Assembly: GCA_934271085.1 (NCBI GenBank) | Contig: CAKQQU010000017.1 | Coordinates: forward strand, 1-28,563 | Reading direction: 5' to 3' | From: an uncultured Bacillota bacterium | GTDB lineage: Bacteria; Bacillota; Dehalobacteriia; UBA4068 | DNA length: 28,563 nucleotides | Part shown: in pieces, positions 1 through 6,289 of the stretch | How the letters are laid out: each line of letters opens with the position of its first letter | Position numbering within the stretch: the first letter of the stretch is position 1 | Translations under genes and position numbers: made by a program | Notes under the pieces: model-generated | What the model saw: only the letters and a program-made list of their open reading frames with translations | What the model was told of the DNA's origin: nothing | Databases searched by the model: none

Positions 1-17
1 TTTTTTGCGGCATAACA

Positions 18-72
18 ATGCTCCCTTCATGATGACAGTTTGTTTTTTCACTGTCTCTCATAAAGGGAGCAT
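18..72. repeat. Long imperfect hairpin near the window edge
   Basis: ATGCTCCCTT (18-27) pairs with AAGGGAGCAT (63-72), ATGA (29-32) with TCAT (58-61), and GACAGT (34-39) with ACTGTC (50-55). This makes about 20 base pairs around a 10-nt loop. Neither side is followed by a T-run, so it is not a typical terminator. It lies downstream of the minus-strand DUF1540 gene. It could be a small palindromic intergenic element or part of a structured RNA. No second copy was noticed in the window. The rest of 1-207 shows nothing convincing. Confidence 0.5.
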
Positions 73-207
73 ATCAATATTCCAGTCTGCTTTTGAATAT
101 AGATTCCAGCCTTTTAAAGCATAAACACTTAAACACAGGGCTGCTTTTATTATTTGGTCTGACGTCTGATTTTCCGTACAGCCCAGGCGGAATTGTTAAT
201 ATCCAGC

Positions 208-354
208 CTATCTGTGGTCAAAAGTGCTGCAGGCAGTTTCAGAAGGAGTGCAGGGATCTGCGCAGCCGCAGCAGCAGACTTTGATCTCGCTGGCGTTGCA
301 GTTATAATCATCATTATACTTGCAATTAGTTACGGAACATTTGATATTGGACAA
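208..354 (-). CDS. DUF1540 domain small Cys-rich protein (TTG start)
   Basis: A 48-aa protein with nine cysteines. It begins MSNIKCSVTNCKYNDDYNC, continues with a CCCGC cluster and ends with a Cys-Ser-Thr-Phe motif. The spacing KCSVTNCxYN...C.A..I.V...C...T.C.TF is the DUF1540 pattern, a short probable metal-binding domain common in Clostridia and relatives; its biochemical role is not known. The start is TTG, preceded by a near-perfect Shine-Dalgarno (AGGAGGTGATATCA then TTG). No in-frame ATG exists. The upstream CorC-like gene ends in a terminator (about 418-455), so this gene is probably transcribed separately or by read-through. The start is well supported by the ribosome site; the function is family-level only. 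Confidence 0.85.
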   Translation of the reverse strand: MSNIKCSVTNCKYNDDYNCNASEIKVCCCGCADPCTPSETACSTFDHR

Positions 355-417
355 TGATATCACCTCCTTTTTTTATAGTATGTCCTTTTTTCTTAATTAA
401 ATTATCCAAATTAAACT

Positions 418-455
418 AAAAAAACTGCCGGTGGTAATACCGGCAGTTTTTATTT
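418..455 (-). terminator. Rho-independent terminator of the CorC-like gene
   Basis: A 13-bp perfect stem AAAAACTGCCGGT (420-432) / ACCGGCAGTTTTT (439-451) with a 6-nt loop. It is A-flanked on one side and T-flanked on the other, so it can work in both directions. It sits just after the minus-strand CorC-like stop codon and before the DUF1540 gene. Confidence 0.85.
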
Positions 456-483
456 TAATCAGGTGTATTAAATTTTTAAAATG

Positions 484-1842
484 TCAATCTATTTCAGGGG
501 TATCTTCTTCCTTATCGGGAAGTTTGCTTACCAGAGCCCATTCCACTCTTCTTTCGGCCAGTTTTTCAACCTTGATATGCAGCCCAAAGGCATCAAGCTC
601 CGGTTGGGCTCCGTCATCAGGTATCTGGGAAAGCTGGCTGAATACCAGTCCGCCAAGGGTATCGAAATCTGGTTCCTCGGCATCGTTGTTTAAGGAAACA
701 TTCAGCTCTTTTTCCAGAGTTTCTATATCCACGCTTCCTCTCATCCTCCAGAGATTATCTTCCAGCCGTATTATCTCCTGCATATCTAGGGGATCAAATT
801 CATCGTAGATATTACCGACTATTTCTTCCAGCAGATCTTCCATGGTTATAAGACCGCTGGTGCCGCCGTATTCATCCACCACGACGGCCATATGGGTTTT
901 TTTATTCTGCATATCCCTGAATAATTTATCTGCGGGTATTGATTCCGGAACCAGATAGATAGGCGCTACAAGTTCCTGCAGAGTCTTGGGGTTTTGTTTT
1001 TGAGCATTCAGCAGATATTCTCTGGTGCGCAATAAACCGATAACATCGTCAATATCTTCACCGCAGACCGGGAAACGGGAAAGGCCGCTTTCCTCGATCA
1101 TTTTCATAATGTCCTCATGGGTATCGTCAAGCCAGATGACCTTCATGTCAGGGCGATGGATCATTACATCTTCGGCAGTGATATTATTGAATTCAAAAAT
1201 ATTTTCGATAAGCGTTTTTTCGTTAGGCTCGATAGCGCCGTTTTCTTCGCCCAGATCCACCATAAGGCGTATTTCTTCTTCGGAAACTTCTTCAGATTCC
1301 GCATTGGGGTCGATACCCATTATCCGCAGCATACCGTTGGTGGATTTGTTCAGCAGCCAGACAAAGGGCTTGAATAATACGCCGGCGGCAAGTATTACAG
1401 AAGCAACAATCCCCGCCACCTTTTCCGGGTTATTCATGGCTACTCTCTTGGGTACCAGCTCTCCCAGAACCAGGGAAAAGTAGGAAAGGATAAAGGTAAT
1501 GATGATAACGCAGACGCTGTTTAGCGTGGAGACCGATACAGATGCAAAGGCAGATGTACCGGACAGCCAGGATACCAACGGCCCGGCAAAGCTGTCTGCC
1601 GCGAAGGCAGATGCCAGAAAGCCGGCCAGGGTAATGGCTATCTGTATTGTAGATAAAAATTCACCTGGGTTTTCCACCAGTTTTAGCAGCTTTTGCGCTG
1701 TTTTGTTGCCATCCTCGGCTTCCTTTTTGATTTTATTGTCATTAAGCGATATTACCGCTATTTCCGAGGCGGCAAAAAAAGCGTTTATCATGATGAGAAT
1801 AAAAACAAGCAGCAGTTTAAGACCTAAATTGCCATCAGGCAA
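484..1842 (-). CDS. CorC/HlyC (CNNM-type) CBS-domain membrane transporter
   Basis: A 452-aa protein with the full architecture of the family often annotated as hemolysin. An N-terminal DUF21 membrane domain (about residues 1-185, several hydrophobic segments) is followed by a CBS pair (about 205-330; MVVVDEYGGTSGLITMEDLLEEIVG is the typical end of CBS2) and a C-terminal CorC_HlyC domain (about 345-440). Family members take part in magnesium or cobalt efflux and divalent-cation tolerance at the cytoplasmic membrane; the ion is not readable from the sequence. The start is TTG (TTG CCT GAT GGC), with AAAGGAGT nine bases upstream. The gene has its own TTGACA-17-TAAAAT promoter and a leader of about 150 nt holding a terminator-like hairpin, so its expression is probably controlled by attenuation. 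Confidence 0.9.
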   Translation of the reverse strand: MPDGNLGLKLLLVFILIMINAFFAASEIAVISLNDNKIKKEAEDGNKTAQKLLKLVENPGEFLSTIQIAITLAGFLASAFAADSFAGPLVSWLSGTSAFASVSVSTLNSVCVIIITFILSYFSLVLGELVPKRVAMNNPEKVAGIVASVILAAGVLFKPFVWLLNKSTNGMLRIMGIDPNAESEEVSEEEIRLMVDLGEENGAIEPNEKTLIENIFEFNNITAEDVMIHRPDMKVIWLDDTHEDIMKMIEESGLSRFPVCGEDIDDVIGLLRTREYLLNAQKQNPKTLQELVAPIYLVPESIPADKLFRDMQNKKTHMAVVVDEYGGTSGLITMEDLLEEIVGNIYDEFDPLDMQEIIRLEDNLWRMRGSVDIETLEKELNVSLNNDAEEPDFDTLGGLVFSQLSQIPDDGAQPELDAFGLHIKVEKLAERRVEWALVSKLPDKEEDTPEID

Positions 1843-1860
1843 AATAATCCACTCCTTTAA

Positions 1861-1914
1861 AGAATAAAAATATAAAAAGACATACCGATATTATGGCATA
1901 TCGATTATGTCTTT
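1861..1914 (-). promoter_or_regulatory. Terminator-like hairpin in the leader of the CorC-like gene
   Basis: On the minus strand, AAAGACATA (1914-1906) pairs with TATGTCTTT (1884-1876), and the inner arms CGATAT/ATATCG extend the stem. It is followed at once by CTTTTTATATTTTTATTC. It lies between the sigma-A promoter (2000-2028) and the ribosome site of the gene at 1842, so it fits an attenuator or riboswitch expression platform. TATGG (minus, 1925-1921) could pair with CCATA in the terminator loop and form a weak competing stem. I do not recognise a known riboswitch aptamer in 1915-1993. Confidence 0.6.
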
Positions 1915-1999
1915 GCTGTAACCATATTGTTGTATTGTCCTGATCCAGGGCCAGCGTCATCCATTATTGGGTGAAACCTCTCAAGAATTTATTAATAAG

Positions 2000-2028
2000 A
2001 TTTTAGCAAATAGTTCAACTGTTGTCAA
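2000..2028 (-). promoter_or_regulatory. Sigma-A promoter of the CorC-like gene
   Basis: On the minus strand, TTGACA (2028-2023), a 17-nt spacer and TAAAAT (2005-2000). Predicted transcription start is near 1993, which leaves a leader of about 150 nt before the TTG start at 1842. Confidence 0.75.
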
Positions 2029-2052
2029 GGCAGCGATGGGGAAAAAGGGCTC

Positions 2053-2081
2053 ACCCTTTGGTTTATGCTGCATATCATGTA
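2053..2081 (+). promoter_or_regulatory. Promoter-like motif ACCCTTTG-N10-CATATCATGTA
   Basis: ACCCTTTG (2053-2060), ten bases, then CATATCATGTA. The same two blocks at the same spacing occur at 12623-12651 ahead of another Cys-rich gene. The geometry (AC, 16 nt, CATA) is close to the Bacillus sigma-K consensus AC-N16/17-CATANNNTA, although the TA at the end reads TG in this copy. It precedes the mini-protein pair at 2216 by about 130 nt. A GGGGAA/TTCCCC hairpin (2121-2137) lies in the leader. Confidence 0.45.
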
Positions 2082-2215
2082 CTATAACCGGGATGAAAGA
2101 CGCGGCTGCGAAAATAGCTTGGGGAAAGCTGTTCCCCTCCGGATATTGGCTTACCTTGACTTCGCTGCCGCTGCTGTCTCAGGTAAAAAATAATAATATT
2201 AAAGGAGAGATGACA

Positions 2216-2368
2216 ATGTTTAATTTTGGTTCCGGCTGCGGGGATGGTTGTTGTGGCAGTGAGCTGTGGGGCTGCCTGCTCAACCTGATAATCCTCTTTA
2301 TCGTTCTGGAATTCCTGTGCAATATTCTTAGTGGAAACAATGGTCTTAGCTGCGGTTCAGGCTGCTGA
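2216..2368 (+). CDS. Cys-rich hydrophobic mini-protein 1 of a tandem pair
   Basis: A 50-aa protein with seven cysteines: a Gly/Cys-rich head (FGSGCGDGCCGS), one hydrophobic segment (about residues 18-38, containing LLNLIILFIVLEFL) and a Cys-containing tail (SCGSGC). The start is chosen at 2216 because AAAGGAG lies seven bases upstream. The open frame continues back to 1967, but that stretch has no ribosome site and does not look like protein. The gene at 2383 has a matching core (x-LINLII-x-x-x-V-x-L-x-FL-like), so the two appear to be duplicates. No known function; membrane association or a spore or envelope role is inference from composition. Confidence 0.75.
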   Translation: MFNFGSGCGDGCCGSELWGCLLNLIILFIVLEFLCNILSGNNGLSCGSGC

Positions 2369-2382
2369 AGGGAGGAGTATTA

Positions 2383-2556
2383 ATGGTTTGCTATAACAAT
2401 TATACCCAACCCGTAATGGATAACAGCAATCAGAATTGTTCTTGTATGTGCGGCAACGGAAAAGGTTTTTCCTGCATAATCAATCTGATAATTATTCTGG
2501 TTGTATTGCAGTTCCTCTCCCAGCTTCTTTGCTCCACTACCTGCGATATCTGCTGA
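2383..2556 (+). CDS. Cys-rich hydrophobic mini-protein 2 of a tandem pair
   Basis: A 57-aa protein with eight cysteines, read from ATG 2383 to TGA 2554-2556. A polar, Cys-rich N-terminal half (including CSCMCGNGKGFSC) is followed by a hydrophobic segment (about residues 32-49, containing INLIIILVVLQFL) and a C-terminal CSTTCDIC. GGGAGGAG lies five bases before the start, and the gap to the upstream stop codon is only 14 nt, so the two genes are surely co-transcribed. The hydrophobic core aligns with that of mini-protein 1. A strong terminator follows at 2600. Function unknown. Confidence 0.75.
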   Translation: MVCYNNYTQPVMDNSNQNCSCMCGNGKGFSCIINLIIILVVLQFLSQLLCSTTCDIC

Positions 2557-2599
2557 TTATTTCCAGGTCCTCCTTTATGCCGCTCAGAGGGCGGCAACT

Positions 2600-2630
2600 G
2601 GGGCCGGTCAAAAGACCGGCCCCCTTTTTA
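2600..2630 (+). terminator. Terminator of the mini-protein pair
   Basis: GGGGCCGGTC (2600-2609), loop AAAA, GACCGGCCCC (2614-2623), then CTTTTT. A strong rho-independent terminator just after the second mini-protein gene and before the convergent gene ending at 2643. Confidence 0.9.
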
Positions 2631-2642
2631 TAAGCATTGAAT

Positions 2643-2846
2643 TTAACGTTTCTTGTTTTTGTCTGCCGCTTTTTTCATTCGGTCTGCCAGTTCCTGAAGT
2701 TCGCCCCGGTTGGCTCCGTTTTCCAGCTTTGTTATAAGCTCATTGATGAATTTTTTGTTCTGGGGCGTCAGGACATTGCCGTATTGCTGCAGAAGTTTTT
2801 TTAAATCCGTTACATTATGGGGTTTTTTAGGTGTGCTGTTTACCAT
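2643..2846 (-). CDS. Small basic helical protein, unknown function
   Basis: A 67-aa protein beginning MVNSTPKKPHNVTDLKK. It is predicted to be mostly helical and Lys-rich, ending in a basic tail (ADKNKKR). A longer frame opens at 2888, but TAGGAGGTAAA stands directly before the ATG at 2846 and overlaps the stop codon of the upstream gene (2855), so the shorter form is chosen. The eight-base gap implies translational coupling with the Gly/Met-rich protein. The family is not recognised. Confidence 0.7.
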   Translation of the reverse strand: MVNSTPKKPHNVTDLKKLLQQYGNVLTPQNKKFINELITKLENGANRGELQELADRMKKAADKNKKR

Positions 2847-2854
2847 TTTACCTC

Positions 2855-3268
2855 CTAAAATCTTTTCCATCCAGCCGCCATGCGGCATACTTCGTCATAT
2901 GCAGGTAATGCCAGCTTTGCCCGGTCGCAGTGGATCGGGCAGGTGTCGCAGGGATTGCTCCTTACAGGGCTGGGACGCACTTCTATTGGCGGTTCTTCAT
3001 CATCCATATCTGTTTGCTGATTACCGTCGTTTCCCATACTGCCGAAAGCTCCCATCATTTCCGCCAGTCCTGCCAGCCCATCAAGGCCGCCTGAGCCGCT
3101 GTTGTCCTGTGTGGAATTTTCATTGTTCTGTTTTTTCCCCAGGTTTCCCAGGTTTCCCAGAGTGCTCAGCATTGAAAGGGCTGCCAGGGGATTGTTGCCG
3201 CCGCTTCCCATACCGTTCATGCCTCCCAAAGCGCCCATAATGCCCATAATATCATCAAGTCCTGCCAT
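2855..3268 (-). CDS. Gly/Met-rich protein with C-terminal CxxCxxxC motif
   Basis: A 137-aa protein. Residues 1-90 are low complexity and rich in Gly, Met, Leu and Asn (MGIMGALGGMNGMGSGGNN and similar stretches). A short acidic linker (DMDDEEPP) follows, then a C-terminal part of about 40 residues with the pattern NPCDTCPIHC and a later Cys. No signal peptide or clear membrane segment. The start has AAAGGAGG upstream at good spacing. It forms a two-gene unit with the small basic protein at 2643-2846. The C-terminal Cys cluster could bind metal or form disulfides. I do not recognise the family; a structural or envelope role would be a guess. Confidence 0.7.
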   Translation of the reverse strand: MAGLDDIMGIMGALGGMNGMGSGGNNPLAALSMLSTLGNLGNLGKKQNNENSTQDNSGSGGLDGLAGLAEMMGAFGSMGNDGNQQTDMDDEEPPIEVRPSPVRSNPCDTCPIHCDRAKLALPAYDEVCRMAAGWKRF

Positions 3269-3299
3269 ATCTGAACCTCCTTTATACGTTCACAATATG

Positions 3300-3326
3300 A
3301 AAAGGACAGACACATTGTGTCTGTCC
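3300..3326 (-). terminator. Terminator at the end of the ABC operon
   Basis: A perfect inverted repeat GGACAGACAC / GTGTCTGTCC (3304-3313 and 3317-3326) with a 3-nt loop. On the minus strand it is followed by TTTTC. It lies 29 bases beyond the stop codon of the ATPase gene. The T-run is short, so some read-through into the gene at 3268 is possible. Confidence 0.65.
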
Positions 3327-3354
3327 AGTAAAATATTGGCTAAGCTGTGGATGA

Positions 3355-4440
3355 TCACCTGGATAAAATATTATGTCCGGTATCTTTATCAAAAATATGT
3401 ATGTGCAGAGGATCAAAGCGCAGATGCACAAGATCGTCCATATTCATATGTATTGATCCCTGCTGCCGGAGAATGATTTTATTGCCCTGATAATTCAGGT
3501 AAATGTAAGTTTCCCCCCCTAAGGGTTCGGCTACTTCTACCAGCGCAGGCAGGCCCGTCGCATCTAAAGATATGTTGTCCGGCCGGATGCCGATAGTAAC
3601 TGTTTTACCGATATAGTCCGTAAGCGCGGGACTGGGAGATGAGGGCAGGGAAATTATTTCCGAATCTATATTAATTGCAAGCCCTTGCCCGGTATGGATA
3701 ACCTGTGCGTCCATAAAGTTCATAGGCGGTGTGCCTATAAAGCCTGCCACAAAAATATTGGCCGGCTGTTCGTATACCTGGGAAGGCGTTCCTATCTGCT
3801 GGATAACACCTTCTTTCATTACCACAATACGGTTGCCCATGGTCATAGCTTCTATCTGGTCATGGGTAACATATACGAAAGTTGTTCCCAGCCTTTTATG
3901 CAGCTTTATGATCTCTGTGCGCATGGAGGTGCGCAGCTTGGCATCCAGATTGGAAAGCGGTTCGTCCAGCAAAAATACGGAAGGTTCCCGCACCATGGCT
4001 CTTCCCAGGGCAACGCGCTGCCTTTGGCCGCCGCTCATGGCTTTGGGCTTGCGGTCCAAAAGGTTTTCAATATCCAGAGTTTTGGCAACCTCCCGGACTT
4101 TACGGTCGATCTCATCTTTGGGGATCTTGCGGTTTTCCAGGCCAAAGGCCATATTTTTGTAGACAGTCATATGGGGATACAGCGCATAGTTCTGAAAAAC
4201 CATAGCAATATCCCTATCCCTGGGCGGTACGTCGTTTACCAGCTTATCGCCCAGATAAAGCTCGCCGGAGGTTATTTCCTCCAGACCGGCTATCATCCGC
4301 AATACCGTGGATTTGCCGCAGCCGGAAGGGCCTACCAGCACGATAAATTCCTTATCTGCTATTTCCATACTAAAATCATTTACAGCCAGCACATTGCCAT
4401 CATAGATTTTTGTGAGGTTTTTTAAACTTATGCTTGACAT
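3355..4440 (-). CDS. Sugar-type ABC transporter ATPase (UgpC/MsmK/MalK family)
   Basis: A 361-aa importer ATPase. Walker A GPSGCGKST is at residues 37-45, Q-loop Gln at 83, signature MSGGQ at 135-139, Walker B VFLLDEP at 155-161 and the switch His in VTHDQ at 193. The C-terminal 120 residues are the OB-fold regulatory extension typical of carbohydrate importers (GTPPMNFMDA is a hallmark). It should energise the MalF/MalG-like pair encoded upstream in the same operon. The start (AAAGGAG, seven bases, ATG) lies inside the previous gene, overlapping it by 41 nt. Assignment to the family is firm; the sugar is unknown. Confidence 0.95.
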   Translation of the reverse strand: MSSISLKNLTKIYDGNVLAVNDFSMEIADKEFIVLVGPSGCGKSTVLRMIAGLEEITSGELYLGDKLVNDVPPRDRDIAMVFQNYALYPHMTVYKNMAFGLENRKIPKDEIDRKVREVAKTLDIENLLDRKPKAMSGGQRQRVALGRAMVREPSVFLLDEPLSNLDAKLRTSMRTEIIKLHKRLGTTFVYVTHDQIEAMTMGNRIVVMKEGVIQQIGTPSQVYEQPANIFVAGFIGTPPMNFMDAQVIHTGQGLAINIDSEIISLPSSPSPALTDYIGKTVTIGIRPDNISLDATGLPALVEVAEPLGGETYIYLNYQGNKIILRQQGSIHMNMDDLVHLRFDPLHIHIFDKDTGHNILSR

Positions 4441-5671
4441 AGATGAACTCCTTTATTATCAGCCAGATAAGGCATATGACAGGGATTATTGAAAGCAGGA
4501 TAGTGGCAGTCTGCAAATGCGCCAGTCTGTTTTCCGCCAGTCGGGCGGCATTTTCCCAGTAGGGGTAGGCCAGCTCTTTGCTGACTATTGTACGCTGCGC
4601 AAAATTGGCAGCTACCTTATGAATAGCGGAGGCCTGGAACCGCTGGCTGTTTTCAATAACCTCGCCGTTGCTGCCAAGAGGGAAGTTTTCCGCCACAATA
4701 TTATAAGCGAATTGGGAGATCGGATCAGGTAAAACTATTTCGTAACAGGTTATAGCAGTTTCCTGCATATCGTTGAGCCGCGAATAGGAAAGGAAAAAAC
4801 GGGGGCCGCCGCTGCCAGCCTGGGTATCGTATTTATCGCTTTCCTGGCGTATTACTCCCGCCACAAGAAAGGGCTGATTGTTGATGGTTACTTTCATGCC
4901 TTCCAGATTTACCGAGCCAAAAAGCTTCCAGGCCATTTCCTCATCAAGTACCACGCGGTCGTCCATTATATCCGTGGGTGTTATGTAGCTGCCGTTGCGC
5001 AGCTGCAGCGGATGAAAAAGGAAATAATTGCCGCCTATACCGTAAGCCGTACCTTCCGCACTGCCGTAATCACCCTGAACAGTTAATTTGCTCTTGGCGC
5101 TATAAGCGTAAGTCCAGAGATTGCCGTTTTCTGTAGCCTCCAGGGATGCTTCCTGCAGTTTTTTATTGACCGTATCCCCAAAACTGGCCAGGGCTTCCTC
5201 GGTCAAACCGTCGGATGTGCTTAAAAAACAGCTTACCTGAGCATAACGCACCTGACTTTCACCGGCCCAGCGCTCCGCAGTATTCTGGGCAGGCAGTTGC
5301 TTTACTGTGCTGTTCATAAGCAGTATGCAGACTGCCATACCGGCAAGTAAAGCAATATTCACAGCCAGAATGATACATGTTTTTTTGCTCAGGCGGGGGA
5401 GATGCAGCGAGGGCTTATGTATTTTAAACCCGACTGGGGACTGTTTTGCGGATGTATCGCCGGTTTTCCCGGTATGGGTTTTCCCAATACTGTCGCCGGC
5501 TGATGTGATGCCGCCGTCTGTTGGCGATGGCTGATAAGGAGTATACGGCGTATAGGTCCCAGGATTATCCGTGGCGGCGGATTGGGCCGCAGCATCCTTG
5601 CTCTTTTTGCCATTAAACAGCTTCAGCCGTGGTATTTTAAGTTTAAAAAGTCTGCGTTTGGCTTTTTTCAT
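4400..5671 (-). CDS. MacB periplasmic-core-like membrane protein
   Basis: A 423-aa protein. A long basic, Pro/Thr-rich cytoplasmic N-terminus (1-100) is followed by one membrane segment (about 103-120, IILAVNIALLAGMAVCILLM), a large extracytoplasmic domain (about 125-375) and a second membrane segment (about 385-408) with a basic tail. The domain contains motifs usual in MacB_PCD-type permease domains (DRVVLDEEMAWKLFG, KVTINNQPFLVAGVIR). A normal MacB/FtsX-type permease has four membrane segments; here the three C-terminal ones are reduced to one and there is no dedicated exporter ATPase. It follows the HlyD-like gene by three bases. It probably works with that protein, but its partner ATPase is unclear. 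Confidence 0.7.
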   Translation of the reverse strand: MKKAKRRLFKLKIPRLKLFNGKKSKDAAAQSAATDNPGTYTPYTPYQPSPTDGGITSAGDSIGKTHTGKTGDTSAKQSPVGFKIHKPSLHLPRLSKKTCIILAVNIALLAGMAVCILLMNSTVKQLPAQNTAERWAGESQVRYAQVSCFLSTSDGLTEEALASFGDTVNKKLQEASLEATENGNLWTYAYSAKSKLTVQGDYGSAEGTAYGIGGNYFLFHPLQLRNGSYITPTDIMDDRVVLDEEMAWKLFGSVNLEGMKVTINNQPFLVAGVIRQESDKYDTQAGSGGPRFFLSYSRLNDMQETAITCYEIVLPDPISQFAYNIVAENFPLGSNGEVIENSQRFQASAIHKVAANFAQRTIVSKELAYPYWENAARLAENRLAHLQTATILLSIIPVICLIWLIIKEFIYVKHKFKKPHKNL

Positions 5672-5674
5672 AGT

Positions 5675-6238
5675 TTATTGCTCCACAAGACGTACCTGCA
5701 TACCGGGTTCCAGGGGCTTATTGGATGTGGTTATAACATATGTCCAGCTTTCAAGGGATCCGCTAATGGCAGAATTGGTATCATCTTTGGCCAGAACCTG
5801 GACATCCGCCCGGCGGGCAATATAGCGGTTGCCCAAAGGCGTGTTTTTGGACTCGATGGTCAGCACAAAATCACCGGTGGAATCAGTGCGTATGGCGCTG
5901 TTGGGAACGATGGTCGGATATTCCGCGCTCTTCTGGCTGACGGTAACGGTAAGCTGTGTGCCGGAATCAACGTCACCGGTAAGGGAGAAGGTGAGTAGTT
6001 TACTCTTACCAGGGTTCTGCTGGTCATTGCGTATGGAAACCAAAGTAGCCTGTACGCCGTTGCCGTAATAGCCACTGACTTCGGCATTGTCACCTACGGA
6101 AAGCTTCTTGGCCTGTTCAGCATCAACAGAGAATGATACGGTATATCCCAGGTCGGGAGCTTCTATGATAAGCAGCGGGTCTGAACTGCCGGTTTTATCT
6201 CCTGCGGCAACGCGGATGCTTTTTACGATGCCCGCCAT
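5675..6238 (-). CDS. C-terminal part of the HlyD-like membrane fusion protein (after an in-frame stop)
   Basis: 187 residues from the first in-frame ATG after the stop codon at 6290-6292. It is in the same reading frame as the upstream fragment: reading through the TAA gives a continuous protein (IVNELQADSVDAKIVAPMAG and onward). It starts at the second half of the barrel-sandwich (lipoyl-like) domain and continues through the beta-barrel and membrane-proximal domains of an RND/MacA-type adaptor. No ribosome site is seen before the ATG at 6238, so independent translation is doubtful. It is most likely the second half of a gene broken by a nonsense codon, either real or a sequencing error. Confidence 0.65.
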   Translation of the reverse strand: MAGIVKSIRVAAGDKTGSSDPLLIIEAPDLGYTVSFSVDAEQAKKLSVGDNAEVSGYYGNGVQATLVSIRNDQQNPGKSKLLTFSLTGDVDSGTQLTVTVSQKSAEYPTIVPNSAIRTDSTGDFVLTIESKNTPLGNRYIARRADVQVLAKDDTNSAISGSLESWTYVITTSNKPLEPGMQVRLVEQ

Positions 6239-6289
6239 TGGTGCAACGATTTTCGCATCTACTGAATCAGCCTGCAGCTCATTTACTAT

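Noticed and set aside
93..284. Plus-strand 63-aa ORF at the left end
   Set aside because: No ribosome site and it is the shadow of the minus-strand DUF1540 gene.
361..386. Sigma-K-like -10 (CATACTATA) just before the DUF1540 gene
   Set aside because: The transcript would begin inside the ribosome site and there is no matching AC element 16-17 nt upstream.
1967..2215. N-terminal extension of mini-protein 1 by 83 codons
   Set aside because: No ribosome site at 1967, a strong one at 2216, and the region holds two divergent promoters.
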